Shown piece after piece: positions 1 through 9,447 of a stretch of DNA of 64,000 bases (position 1 is the stretch's first letter; each line of letters starts with the position of its first letter). The DNA is from Butyricimonas paravirosa (GTDB lineage: Bacteria > Bacteroidota > Bacteroidia > Bacteroidales > Marinifilaceae). The notes below the pieces were generated by a model that saw only the letters and a list, made by a program, of their open reading frames with translations, was not told where the DNA came from and searched no databases. Position numbers and translations under genes: made by a program. The DNA lies in contig NZ_CP043839.1 in NCBI RefSeq assembly GCF_032878955.1, positions 620,001-684,000 on the forward strand, written 5' to 3'.

Positions 1-1355
1 CGTACCAGTCTCCCCATCACCTCTTCCGGGAAAGGGAAATGATGCACTCGTTCATCCACCGCACCCGCTTGGGCAAAATACCATTTCTGTAACAAATCGC
101 GTACACAATGGAACAAGGAAATACGGGCTCCTAGAATCTCCCCGGTTCTCGGATCACTTGTTTGCAATCCGAAAGCATTCCCAATCGGTGAGGCCTTGTA
201 CGAAATAATTGAATTCCGTGCATCCTCCGGTCGGAAATCCGGATCTTCTTCAGGTTGGGGCATCCGTTTCGCCACGATCGCATTCTTGAATCCCGCCCGT
301 TCAAACGCCTTCTCCCAATCCCGTACTCCCTCGATCAAATGAGGGATCATAAATTCCGGAATATCATAATCTATATAAAAAACGATTGGTTTCCGGGGTT
401 CCACCAATTCCCCCCGTTTATATTTCTCCACCTCTTCCGGCCGGGGTTCCATCCTCCACCGGCAGGCGTATGTCGCTTGTTTCATCTTCAAGGAATCCCC
501 GTACTCCGTACCCTTCACCACGAAATACCCAACCCGTTTATCCTCGTATCTCGGACGCATCGGCTCTTCCGGCAACAAACGTAAAGACACCGCCAATTCC
601 CACACCGTCGGATTCTGCTCCACCTTCTCCTCCCGGGCGAAAGGTGACAATTGTGGTGCGGCTCCCGCCCCGTAACATTTAATCATCCGAAAAACCACAT
701 TATCCGGAAACACACTACATCCGGCCACGCTCGCCCGATCGGCTTGATAACCACCCAGACCAAGCGTTGCTTTCATATCTTTTAATGAAAATATATTATT
801 GTCCGTCAACAAGACCTCCGTCATATCAATCAACACACTCTCATCCCCCGTTGCCTTCACGTCAAAAATCATGGCAACAGGCTTACGTTCCGTTGCTTTC
901 ATCAACCGGACAATCTCGCTTGTCGTATCCTTTACCCATTTATCAGTTTCCGGCTCCACCAGCCACACCTCATTCTCCCTCCCAACCTCGAAACGAATTA
1001 ACCGGGTAGACAAAGGATCTCCCGCATACCCCAGCAATTGAGTATCCGCTCTTTTATTTTGGGCAGATCCCTTCGCCAACACCTGCATCGCTGCAATATC
1101 CCGTCCCAATAACCGTTTGGGAATCTCCACGAAATACCGCCCCTCCTGCACGTAAACATTAAACATCCCTTTATATCGTTGTGCTGTCGGTTTCACGAAT
1201 TTCTCAATGGTAACCGCTTCTTTCACCCCCGACTCTCGCACCGAAGTCGCTTGCATTCCCTGCTCCCGCCCCTTTTTTACCTGTCCGGTCCCATCTGTCA
1301 AGCATACGCACAAACAGCACGTACACAACTCGATAACCCTAAAAAATCTTTTCAT
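1..1355 (-). CDS. Zinc-dependent metalloprotease (DUF5117/DUF4953-like), 3' part outside window
   Basis: An open minus-strand frame starts at the ATG at 1353-1355 and runs off the left edge, giving about 451 residues without the C-terminus. It opens with a hydrophobic, cysteine-rich leader (MKRFFRVIELCTCCLCVC), so it is exported. The visible part resembles the N-terminal half of the large Bacteroidota secreted metalloproteases that carry DUF5117/DUF5118 ahead of a DUF4953 zinc domain; stretches such as EPRKPIVFYIDYDIPEFM, GVRDWEKAFERAGFKNAI and NSIISYKASPIGNAFGLQ are typical of the region before the catalytic site. The HExxH zinc motif is expected just past residue 451 and cannot be seen. The gene is last in the Sus-like operon, 106 bp after the lipoprotein gene, suggesting peptide rather than glycan processing. 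Family assignment is from recognition of the pattern. Confidence 0.72.
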   Translation of the reverse strand, partial: MKRFFRVIELCTCCLCVCLTDGTGQVKKGREQGMQATSVRESGVKEAVTIEKFVKPTAQRYKGMFNVYVQEGRYFVEIPKRLLGRDIAAMQVLAKGSAQNKRADTQLLGYAGDPLSTRLIRFEVGRENEVWLVEPETDKWVKDTTSEIVRLMKATERKPVAMIFDVKATGDESVLIDMTEVLLTDNNIFSLKDMKATLGLGGYQADRASVAGCSVFPDNVVFRMIKCYGAGAAPQLSPFAREEKVEQNPTVWELAVSLRLLPEEPMRPRYEDKRVGYFVVKGTEYGDSLKMKQATYACRWRMEPRPEEVEKYKRGELVEPRKPIVFYIDYDIPEFMIPHLIEGVRDWEKAFERAGFKNAIVAKRMPQPEEDPDFRPEDARNSIISYKASPIGNAFGLQTSDPRTGEILGARISLFHCVRDLLQKWYFAQAGAVDERVHHFPFPEEVMGRLV

Positions 1356-1421
1356 ACACCTGCAATTTTAATACAATACTCTCCCAAGCACCGGGTATCC
1401 GGCACTAAAAACATACAATCA

Positions 1422-1447
1422 GGGAGCCGAAAAGCCTTCCGGCTCCC
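1422..1447 (-). terminator. Hairpin after the lipoprotein gene (attenuator or weak terminator)
   Basis: An 8-bp perfect inverted repeat (GGGAGCCG / CGGCTCCC) with a 10-nt loop lies 14 bp past the lipoprotein stop. No T-run follows on the minus strand, so it is more likely an mRNA-stabilising or attenuating hairpin before the protease gene than a full terminator. Confidence 0.45.
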
Positions 1448-1461
1448 CCCACACAAAACAA

Positions 1462-2430
1462 TTATTTATTCATTTCCGCATCGAACTTCGCCAAAATAGC
1501 TTTCATCATTTTGAATTTCTCGACACATTTAGGAAAATCCTGGTATAAACTCTCAAATCTTTCCTCGCTATAAGCATATACGGCAGCAATATACCCGGCA
1601 ACATCAATATATTCCGTCGGATACCTCCGAACCAGTCGATCCTCAGAATACACCCCGTCCCATATCCATTCCAAAAAACCAAGTTCTCGATAGTCCACGT
1701 CATACCCTAAAGAACCGGCCGGCTTTCCTTCAAGATCCGCATACCTGCTCTCCCCATGCCAAGTCCATGTCCCTGTTCGCAACGACACGTTACAAAATTC
1801 CTTTACCTCATCAGCATACCGCACCTGAATTTCGTCAGTAATCTCCTCCGCCAAAATTCTTCCGACCCACATATTCTGCTCGTCTTCAGTCATCTTCAAT
1901 ATATCCGACAAATGCCCGACAACAGTTCCTATCATATTTTTATGTGCATACTCTTGGGTTTTATAAGCTTTAACACCCTGCACCGAGGACCAGCCCCGGT
2001 CTATAGCATAAAGAGTATCCACCAACAATATACTGGCAGGCTTGTATTCCCGGTAATAACGAGGCAATACTTCATCCCGGATTAATTCCGCCGCTTTCAC
2101 CATCGCCGTCGTATCTGCTGACAAGACAGCTGCCGCACGGTACACTTGATTAAAAATACTATAATCAATCACGAACATCTCATAATGAATAATCGGATTT
2201 CCAAAAGAATCCGTTCCCCGATTCTCCACACCTAACGTATCATTCACAAACATCGGCATCCCGGTTTCACTATATATTTGGTAAGCCAACTCGTTAAACC
2301 GTCCGGGCTTATTCTGAATGACAAACCAATCCGGTCCCACCCCGGCAGGTTTTAAATTCTCGTCATCATTGTTACATCCGAACAATAACGTCAAGCCCAA
2401 AGAAATACATATAAAGAAATATCTATTCAT
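1462..2430 (-). CDS. Lipoprotein of a Sus-like operon, possibly a degenerate Peptidase_Mx1-like protein
   Basis: 322 residues with a clear lipobox (LTLLFGC, Cys19) after a short leader, so it is a lipidated envelope protein. It follows the SusD gene by 40 bp and precedes the metalloprotease gene. Its length, its position and a C-terminal stretch around VAGYIAAVYAYSEERFESLY recall the putative zinc-binding metallopeptidases (Peptidase_Mx1 group) often encoded after SusCD pairs. However, the expected HExxH site is absent: the corresponding region reads GTVVGHLSDILKM. If the resemblance is real the protein has lost zinc-dependent catalysis and may act only in binding. The family link is tentative; lipoprotein status is well supported. 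Confidence 0.6.
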   Translation of the reverse strand: MNRYFFICISLGLTLLFGCNNDDENLKPAGVGPDWFVIQNKPGRFNELAYQIYSETGMPMFVNDTLGVENRGTDSFGNPIIHYEMFVIDYSIFNQVYRAAAVLSADTTAMVKAAELIRDEVLPRYYREYKPASILLVDTLYAIDRGWSSVQGVKAYKTQEYAHKNMIGTVVGHLSDILKMTEDEQNMWVGRILAEEITDEIQVRYADEVKEFCNVSLRTGTWTWHGESRYADLEGKPAGSLGYDVDYRELGFLEWIWDGVYSEDRLVRRYPTEYIDVAGYIAAVYAYSEERFESLYQDFPKCVEKFKMMKAILAKFDAEMNK

Positions 2431-2470
2431 AATTTCATCATTTTACAATCACATCTTTCTCAAGCATTCT

Positions 2471-4051
2471 TTATTGAATACCACGCTCTTCCCGCTCGTC
2501 ATTCTGTTTCATCTCTCCCTTATTATAAGTTATCTCATAATCAGGAATCGGCATTAGCCAAGCCGCATCCTCTCCATAAGGTTTCAGCACATACTCTCCT
2601 TCATAAACCCCCATCCCGTTTGACACCGTGGCCGGAGCATACAACGCGTGACGGACCTCTTTTTTCTCCGGATACTTCTCACAAACGGCATATCGTCGCA
2701 AATCAAACCAACGATGACACTCGAAACACAATTCACGGCGTCTTTCCTCCCGGATAAATCTCACAAGATTCTCCCCCTGTAACCCGTCGATGGAGGTCGG
2801 GATCTCACCATTTTCAAAACGATTTTCCAATAAAGTCTTCAACGTCTGGATCGCTTCGCTTTTTCCTTGCATCGCCTGAGCCTCTGCTTTATTCAAATAA
2901 GCCTCTGCCGAACGTATCACGAAAGCGTCAAAAGCCTTTATATCCTTTGCCAACACGGACGTCTTGCGACTGAAATAACAATCCGATTTCTTTCGAGACA
3001 CGGAGAAATATCCTGTCATACGTAAATCCGTTATTCCCTCTCCACTGTATTTCGAATACAACTGAAGTAATTCATCCGATGCCTTGAAACGTCCCACGTT
3101 CGTACCATCATACATTAACAAATTCATCACGTTCATCCCTTGTGTAAACAACACTTCCGGAGAAGTAGCGGAAATCATATATTGTTGTTTTAAATTTCCG
3201 GTTGACTCCGATCCGTTATCCGTCATATCAACCCCGTTCAGATCCCACAACGGGCAACCGGCCTGAATAGCCTTTTCGCTTTCAACCTCTGCCAATTCCC
3301 ATTCACCCATGTACAAATATACCCGGCTCAACAAGATTCTGGCTGCAGTCTCGTTCACCCGATAAATAGTCGCCTGCTGAATCCCGGCCAAGTGATCCAC
3401 AGCATTCTTCAAATCCTTCACAATCTGTTTATATATCGTCTCCACGGACTCCCGACTAAAATACTTATCCTCGATCTTCTCCGTGATATTCAAAGGCACA
3501 CCCATGTCAGAAGATGCCGTTGCTTTCACGTAAGGTTTAGCGTACATATTCACTAGTAAATAATAATACGCACCTCTTAAAAACTCGGCCTCACCGGTTA
3601 TCCGGTTCCTGTCTTCCTCCGGCTCGTGAGAAAACTCTTTAATTTCTGAAAGAATCACATTTAAGTATCCGATATGCTCGTATAGTTTTTTCCAGCAAGG
3701 ATCGTCATAAAGAACCCCCTTTATCGTCTGAAAAGGTTTTTTTTGCCAACCGTAAAAAGGTCTCATTAACGTAAGCGGTCCCTCTGATGTCACCTTATAC
3801 ACTCCGGTAGCAAACTCTTCCACATCATCATCCATGACAAATAGCCACGGGTAATACAATGTACTTTGAGAAATTAGCGAACTTGACAAACTACTCGTCG
3901 CATCAGATTTCATATACCCGTTCCCGATCATCACCTCATCCAGATCCTTACACGATGATGCGTACGTCAAGTCTTTGGAATATTCTTTCAAGAAATCTCC
4001 ACACGAAACACATAAAAAACATACTATTATCAAATATACTATATTTTTCAT
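2471..4051 (-). CDS. SusD/RagB-family outer-membrane nutrient-binding lipoprotein
   Basis: 526 residues with a lipoprotein leader (CVSCGDFL, Cys17). SusD-type hallmarks are visible: an N-terminal helical part with GEAEFLRGAYYYLLVNMYAKPYV, a middle TPR-like repeat region (ETAARILLSRVYLYMGEWELAE), and the C-terminal signature RFIREERRRELCFECHRWFDLRRY followed by a closing LMPIPDYEITYN stretch. SusD proteins cap the SusC transporter and bind extracellular substrate. It starts 11 bp after the SusC stop, so the two are co-transcribed. The substrate cannot be read from sequence; the absence of glycosidases and the presence of a metalloprotease downstream argue for a peptide, protein or metal-related ligand. 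Confidence 0.95.
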   Translation of the reverse strand: MKNIVYLIIVCFLCVSCGDFLKEYSKDLTYASSCKDLDEVMIGNGYMKSDATSSLSSSLISQSTLYYPWLFVMDDDVEEFATGVYKVTSEGPLTLMRPFYGWQKKPFQTIKGVLYDDPCWKKLYEHIGYLNVILSEIKEFSHEPEEDRNRITGEAEFLRGAYYYLLVNMYAKPYVKATASSDMGVPLNITEKIEDKYFSRESVETIYKQIVKDLKNAVDHLAGIQQATIYRVNETAARILLSRVYLYMGEWELAEVESEKAIQAGCPLWDLNGVDMTDNGSESTGNLKQQYMISATSPEVLFTQGMNVMNLLMYDGTNVGRFKASDELLQLYSKYSGEGITDLRMTGYFSVSRKKSDCYFSRKTSVLAKDIKAFDAFVIRSAEAYLNKAEAQAMQGKSEAIQTLKTLLENRFENGEIPTSIDGLQGENLVRFIREERRRELCFECHRWFDLRRYAVCEKYPEKKEVRHALYAPATVSNGMGVYEGEYVLKPYGEDAAWLMPIPDYEITYNKGEMKQNDEREERGIQ

Positions 4052-4062
4052 CTTTCTATATT

Positions 4063-7000
4063 TTAGAATGTTACATTTAATTGGAATGAATACATCGGAC
4101 GAATAGACAAGTTTACCAATGAAGAAGAACCGGATTGAGAGGGGTCCTGTCCTTTCAATTTCTTACTGCAAAGAGTAAACAAATTCGTACCCGTCACGCT
4201 CACATAGGCTGATTTCAAAAGTAATTTCTGGCATAACCTTTCAGGAACAACGTACCGCAAAGAAACATTTTGCAATCTCAAATAATCCCCGGATGCAACT
4301 CTCAAATTCGAATTATCATACATTTTCCAGATATTCGAGGCAAACTCGTTCGGAATCCCACTCCACCAATAACCGCTAAGCGTACTTTCGTATTCTCTTG
4401 ATGACAATAACCCGGGAATATTAGTATATCTCTCATCACCGGGCTGTTGCCAACGGCGAGTAAATTCCCGTCGCATATTCGTCTCCGGTCCCGGAGCGGC
4501 AGTTGTCCCGTTCGGATACATTTGTAACATCCGAACTTTCGACCCTATACTATAAGACAGGTTCAAATTCAACCCCCAGTTTCTCCATCCGAAATAGTTC
4601 CTGATACTTCCCTGTAAAAACGGTTCCCGGCAACCGGAACGTTCCATGACGGTCATAAACACTTCTTCCTTATCCATTTCAGCATAAACATCCCTAGTCT
4701 TCACTTCTTCCCCGTTCACCATCATTGTCTCCTCTGTCCCGTAAAACATCGGGCGACCATCTTCCGGACTCAACCCCTTAAATTTATACGAATAAAACGT
4801 GTTCAACGGACGACCGGCAATCTGCACACTACCATTCAGATAATCCGAATATTTGATCTCATCTTGAATCGTTTTATCCTTTGGTTTTATCTTATCCAAC
4901 AACTGGTTGAAAACAGAACCGAAATTCGGATCAAATCTCCACACGAACCCTTTATTCTGCCCGTTTATAGAAGTCATCGTATTAATCGGCACGAAATTAA
5001 GCGTCAGCTCGTAACCTTGATTCGTCAACTCCCCTTTATTAACGGTATATTGCCCCACCCCGTTCACGAAAGAAACGGTTTTACTCAAGAAAGCATCCGT
5101 TGTGTGACGGTAATAGTATCCAATTGAACCGTTCAATTTATTATTAAACAGAGAAAATTCCACGTCAGCATTCAAAGTTGATGTCTTTTCCCATTTCAAA
5201 TCCGGGTTAGGATATTGAGTAATCGTCGATTCGTACTCTCCAAAATATTCATTTGTCGTACCTTTTTTAATAATCAACCGGGGTGAATCCTGCGCTGACA
5301 TATTTCCTTGGTAACCGAAAGACAATTTCAACGCCAGCGTGTTCACTTGACGCACGTTTTTCAACACATTCTCATGTAAATTCCAACGTCCGGATACAGA
5401 CCAAATCGGCAACAAGCGATCATTACTCGCATCCCCGAATTTATTCGAGGCATCAATCCGCATATTTGCATTCAAAATATAAGAATTCTTATAAACATAA
5501 GAAGCACTGGCAACCAATCCCACCTTACGAGTTAAATTATCTTTCATTGTTCCACGGGCATCGTCGGATTCCAGCCAAGTATAATAATCCGGATATTTCA
5601 GCCTATTCGTCTCCTCATCCAATCCGATCTCAACCTTATCAAACAACATTCCCCGATCCGGAATATACCCCCTACGAACAATCTTAAAACCGGAATACGT
5701 CGTGGAACTTAACTCCCCGATCACGGTTGCCGTGAGCTGATGTATATTCTCCTTATCCAGAAAACGATTAAAAGTCAACTGACCACGTAAATTATACGAC
5801 TCGCTTTTCGTATCATCCTGGGTTAACTCGCCACCACTCAATAATAACGTTTTATTATTATCAATAACACCCGTGGATGTTTTCAATTTTCTCAGGCACG
5901 CTGCATACCAAGTCTTTTCTCCATAATAAGTATCATTTGAAGAATGGGATATATTAAAAGAAAATTGAGCATCCGCTTTCAACCAAGACGTTAATTTATA
6001 TCCCAAAGCCATTGTCAACGCCACCTGATCCGTCTCAATCTTGTTATACGAATTATTCTGTTCGTTGATAATACTGAATGGTTGATCATAAGTCTCGGTA
6101 CCTATTAAATCATGCCTTTGGTAAAACCACAACTCGCCTTCCTCGTCATAGGCCCTCACACTCCGGCTCGTGTTATAAGCATAATTCATCACTCCCACCT
6201 CACTAGGCGTGTAATCCTTTTTCTGCAAATTCCCGTTTAAAGAAAAAGTCATATTAAATCGCTTATAATTAATATCAATTTTAGCCATTCCCGTGTAACG
6301 ATCATTCTTCTCCTTACGGATATTTCCATTCTCGTTACTATACCCCATGGATGCATAATACCTCACGTTTTCTGCTCCTCCGGAAATACTTAAAGAATGA
6401 TTATGAGAAAATGAATTTCTTAACAAGAGATCAAACCAATCTGTGTTACAAGTCTCCATATCCCTCACTCTCCGGTCAAACTCGGCATGATCAATCACCC
6501 CGTTAAAATAGTCATAAGCAGCAGCTTCGTAGCCAACCCAGCTATTCAGATTGGCAACAGCCAAACGTTTGTCTACAAGTTCCCGTGATAAATCGATTCT
6601 CTCTTTCGAATTCATCACATTCACGGACCTATCCGAGTAATGCGGACGGCGACGCAATGTACCCGTTACGGAATAAGACACCGCCGGGGCTCCCACCTTA
6701 CCTTTCTTTGTCGTAATCACGATCACACCGTTAGATGCCTGCGGGCCATAAATTGCCGTTGCAGAGGCATCCTTCAACACGTCAATTCGATCAATATCAT
6801 CCGGGTTCAATCCCGAAATCGCATTTCCCAATAAATTCACGAAATCAAGATCATTAATCTGTTGCGGATCAACATTCACCGGATCAGACAGGATAACCCC
6901 GTCCAGCACCCACAAAGGAGCCTGTGATCCCAGCACTGTGGTCGATCCCCGGATCTTCAACTTCGGCGCAGCACCCACCTGTCCCGAATTCTGCATGAAA

Positions 7001-7773
7001 ATCATTCCGGGAACATTCCCTTCCAACATCTGGTCAATCGTACTCACCCCCGGCATCATAATATCGTCCATCTTCAACGAGGTCACGGAACTCGTCAAGT
7101 GACGTTTGTCCACGTTATAATACCCCGTGGAAATCACGTTCACTTCCTCCAACTCCGTCGCATCCTCCTCCAGTTTAACCTTCATCGGCTCGTCAAACTT
7201 GGCCGGAACCTCCAAACGTTTCATCCCGATAAACGAGAACACCAATATTGTATTCTCCTCCCGGGGAACCAAAAATTTAAAATTCCCGTTCATATCCGTG
7301 GCCGTCCCAACCGTCGTACCTCTCAACAACACAGCCACACCGGGTAATGGTGCTCCACTTTTATCCGTCACTTGCCCGGACAAAGTCACTTTCTTATTCT
7401 CCGCCTGTTCCACTTTCTTCTTGATCACGATCGACTGCATCTCGAACTTGTACTCGAAAGCGGTTCCCTCGAACAATTTAGCCAAGGCTGCATCCACCGT
7501 TACATCTTTCACGTCCAGCGTCACGGCTTTCATCACTTTCAACTGATCCGCGTTATACACGAAATTCAGGCTCGTTTGTTCCTTGATCTGTTTAAACACC
7601 ACCTGCACGTCAACGTCCTTCACGTTGATCGTCACCTTTTGATTTTGTGCTGAAACCACGAAAGGCAGTCCCAGTAGCATCAACGCCATTAATCCCCACC
7701 TTCTCAATAGTAGTCTCATCTTTAACGAGCATAAAAAACTCGAAAAATCAAACGACTTTCTGATTTTTTTCAT
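4063..7773 (-). CDS. SusC/RagA-family TonB-dependent outer-membrane transporter with STN signalling domain
   Basis: 1236 residues. Order of parts: signal peptide to about residue 43 (VVSAQNQ), STN domain roughly 48-115 (VTINVKDVDVQVVFKQIKEQ), carboxypeptidase-D regulatory-like barrel 128-210 (LSGQVTDKSGAPLPGVAVLL), TonB-box/plug from about 212 (LEEVNVISTGY, LWVLDGVILSDP, IDVLKDASATAIYGPQASNG), then a large beta-barrel ending in SFQLNVTF with a terminal Phe. The STN domain is what contacts FecR-type anti-sigma factors, so this receptor both imports its ligand and signals to the FecR/ECF pair upstream. The most upstream ATG (7773) gives a long basic leader; a second in-frame ATG at residue 18 is also possible. 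The next gene is the SusD partner. Confidence 0.96.
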   Translation of the reverse strand: MKKIRKSFDFSSFLCSLKMRLLLRRWGLMALMLLGLPFVVSAQNQKVTINVKDVDVQVVFKQIKEQTSLNFVYNADQLKVMKAVTLDVKDVTVDAALAKLFEGTAFEYKFEMQSIVIKKKVEQAENKKVTLSGQVTDKSGAPLPGVAVLLRGTTVGTATDMNGNFKFLVPREENTILVFSFIGMKRLEVPAKFDEPMKVKLEEDATELEEVNVISTGYYNVDKRHLTSSVTSLKMDDIMMPGVSTIDQMLEGNVPGMIFMQNSGQVGAAPKLKIRGSTTVLGSQAPLWVLDGVILSDPVNVDPQQINDLDFVNLLGNAISGLNPDDIDRIDVLKDASATAIYGPQASNGVIVITTKKGKVGAPAVSYSVTGTLRRRPHYSDRSVNVMNSKERIDLSRELVDKRLAVANLNSWVGYEAAAYDYFNGVIDHAEFDRRVRDMETCNTDWFDLLLRNSFSHNHSLSISGGAENVRYYASMGYSNENGNIRKEKNDRYTGMAKIDINYKRFNMTFSLNGNLQKKDYTPSEVGVMNYAYNTSRSVRAYDEEGELWFYQRHDLIGTETYDQPFSIINEQNNSYNKIETDQVALTMALGYKLTSWLKADAQFSFNISHSSNDTYYGEKTWYAACLRKLKTSTGVIDNNKTLLLSGGELTQDDTKSESYNLRGQLTFNRFLDKENIHQLTATVIGELSSTTYSGFKIVRRGYIPDRGMLFDKVEIGLDEETNRLKYPDYYTWLESDDARGTMKDNLTRKVGLVASASYVYKNSYILNANMRIDASNKFGDASNDRLLPIWSVSGRWNLHENVLKNVRQVNTLALKLSFGYQGNMSAQDSPRLIIKKGTTNEYFGEYESTITQYPNPDLKWEKTSTLNADVEFSLFNNKLNGSIGYYYRHTTDAFLSKTVSFVNGVGQYTVNKGELTNQGYELTLNFVPINTMTSINGQNKGFVWRFDPNFGSVFNQLLDKIKPKDKTIQDEIKYSDYLNGSVQIAGRPLNTFYSYKFKGLSPEDGRPMFYGTEETMMVNGEEVKTRDVYAEMDKEEVFMTVMERSGCREPFLQGSIRNYFGWRNWGLNLNLSYSIGSKVRMLQMYPNGTTAAPGPETNMRREFTRRWQQPGDERYTNIPGLLSSREYESTLSGYWWSGIPNEFASNIWKMYDNSNLRVASGDYLRLQNVSLRYVVPERLCQKLLLKSAYVSVTGTNLFTLCSKKLKGQDPSQSGSSSLVNLSIRPMYSFQLNVTF

Positions 7774-7801
7774 AGATTTGTTGATTAATATTAAACATTA
7801 T

Positions 7802-7858
7802 GGATGTACACACAACATCCGTTATCAAACCGCGACTCGCGCCAACGATTCGCGGTTT
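7802..7858 (-). terminator. Two hairpins between fecR and susC
   Basis: Reading the minus strand, AAACCGCGA (7850-7858) pairs perfectly with TCGCGGTTT (7827-7835) immediately at the fecR stop, and a second hairpin GGATGT/ACATCC (7802-7820) follows, 29 bp before the SusC start. This is consistent with separating constitutive fecR transcription from ligand-induced susC transcription, or with an attenuator in the susC leader. Confidence 0.5.
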
Positions 7859-9027
7859 TATCTTGAATCACTCACCGTGATTGTATTTCCTTTCAAATTA
7901 AACTGAACGGTAGCCGTCTCCCCGATCAGGTGCAACACATCCGCCACATCCGTGAACCGAGCAATAACTCCCGTAAAACGTTTCCCCTTCACGCTGTCAT
8001 TCGCATAAAATACCTCCGTGTCATACCAGCGACACAAACGCTCCATGATCTCCTCGACCGTTTCGTTCTGGAACACGAACTCTCCCGCCCTCCAAGCCGT
8101 GTAGTAGTACGTATCCACGTCCGTTACTTTAACATCTTTATTTTCCAAACTAAACTCGGCCATCTGGTTCGGTTGCAGCAAACTCTCCGCCCCCGTCGAC
8201 TTCACCCGAATTCCTACCTTTCCTTCTATCAATGTGGTTAAAATTTTCCCTTGATAATGCGTGTTCACGTTGAATGACGTCCCATACACCTTCACTTCCA
8301 TTCCGTCCAGTACCACGTAAAACGGTCGCACGGCATCCTTCGTCACTTCAAAATAAGCTTCCCCGGACAGGAAAACCGTTCTCCGATCTTTCCCGAAAGC
8401 CACGGGATAACGAATTTCCGAATCAGAATTCAACCACACCCGTGTCCCGTCCGACAATGTCAAAGAATACTCCCCGGCACGAGGGATAATCACTTTATTA
8501 TACACCAGTTCTTCAGCCTCCTGCTTCGCGTAAACCAGCGATTGCTTTTCGGCTTTCGCCAGATTTCCCTCTATTCCGGTTTCAACCACCCGGGTCGTGT
8601 CCAAGAAATAAGTTCTTCCATCATGTAACTCCAGCACGGCACGCCCACTCCCCGGTTGCACTCGTTGAGCGACAATCACCCCCTCATTCCTCCCTTCCAT
8701 ATTCATCCACATCCCGACAGCTATCGCTAAAGGTAAAATGACTGCTGCTGCATACCACACAAACTTCAATGATCTCCGAGGTTTTACTTCACCTTTCATT
8801 GCCCTTGCCCGTTGCATCAACTCATTTTTTTTCGCAGCCAATATACCCTTATCCATTCCAACTATAGCATCCGTCTCGCCCCCTTTAAGTGCCTGACGGT
8901 AGAAATCCCGATGCCGGGAAGACGCCGCCAACCAACTTTCCAACATCTCCCGTTCCTCCCCGGACAACTCGCCCCGAAAACTTTTCGAAATCACATCCCA
9001 ATCAATATGTATATTTTCTTTTTCCAT
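7858..9027 (-). CDS. FecR-family anti-sigma factor (FecR + DUF4974)
   Basis: 389 residues. A cytoplasmic N-terminal segment (residues 1-90, with SGEEREMLESWLAASSRHRDFY) is followed by one membrane helix (about 88-107, FVWYAAAVILPLAIAVGMWM) and a periplasmic FecR domain (VIIPRAGEYSLTLSDGTRVW and GEAYFEVTKDAVRPFYV are diagnostic) plus a C-terminal DUF4974 domain (FQNETVEEIMERLCRWYDTEV). Such proteins hold the ECF sigma factor at the membrane until the STN domain of the cognate SusC reports ligand. Unusually it is not directly next to its sigma gene: two genes on the opposite strand lie between them. Confidence 0.95.
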   Translation of the reverse strand: MEKENIHIDWDVISKSFRGELSGEEREMLESWLAASSRHRDFYRQALKGGETDAIVGMDKGILAAKKNELMQRARAMKGEVKPRRSLKFVWYAAAVILPLAIAVGMWMNMEGRNEGVIVAQRVQPGSGRAVLELHDGRTYFLDTTRVVETGIEGNLAKAEKQSLVYAKQEAEELVYNKVIIPRAGEYSLTLSDGTRVWLNSDSEIRYPVAFGKDRRTVFLSGEAYFEVTKDAVRPFYVVLDGMEVKVYGTSFNVNTHYQGKILTTLIEGKVGIRVKSTGAESLLQPNQMAEFSLENKDVKVTDVDTYYYTAWRAGEFVFQNETVEEIMERLCRWYDTEVFYANDSVKGKRFTGVIARFTDVADVLHLIGETATVQFNLKGNTITVSDSR

Positions 9028-9347
9028 TATTTTTCATCTTCATTACACCCTAAAGACAAACTCCCTCTTCAAAATGTTTACAAGAAAACGAATTATTTTT
9101 CAAAAAAATGTTCACACCTCGGCATACTAACATTTATTACACTGGAAATAAACAAATTATATCGCAACAAATATTTTACATTACAAACCATTCGCACCCC
9201 TAAAAATACTCATTCCTCATGGATTCGATACCCTGTTACATGGTTGTCACTCGACAAATAGGCGACAATCAGGCGTCGTCGCCGCCCATTCGCCGCCTAG
9301 TCGCCCGCTTATAGCCGCCATTTTAAGGAAAGAAAAGGATATTTAAC
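9028..9347. other. Intergenic region upstream of fecR with GC-rich inverted repeats
   Basis: No gene is seen. The otherwise AT-rich stretch contains a GC-rich patch at 9255-9325 built from GGCGAC/GTCGCC-like words: GGCGAC (9261-9266) pairs with GTCGCC (9278-9283), TTGTC/GACAA (9244-9257) forms a neighbouring small palindrome, and further CGCCGCC and GTCGCCCGC words follow. This may be part of the fecR promoter/operator region, a transcript hairpin or debris of an insertion; the sequence alone does not decide. Confidence 0.4.
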
Positions 9348-9378
9348 TTGACAAACGGTCATTTGTATCGTATCTTTA
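9348..9378 (+). promoter_or_regulatory. Predicted Bacteroidota sigma-A-type promoter for the DUF6266-like pair
   Basis: A TTG at 9348-9350 (-33 element) is followed after 20 nt by TATCTTTA (9371-9378), one mismatch from the TAnnTTTG -7 consensus. The start codon lies at 9448, leaving a leader of about 60 nt. Confidence 0.5.
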
Positions 9379-9447
9379 TTCTCCTATTTAGCAAACAATA
9401 CAAATAAAACAAGAGAGACATAGGCAATTATTAACAAGAACAAAGTT

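Noticed and set aside
7127..7546. 139-residue frame on the plus strand opposite the first SusC gene
   Set aside because: Antisense image of the well-supported STN and carboxypeptidase-like region.
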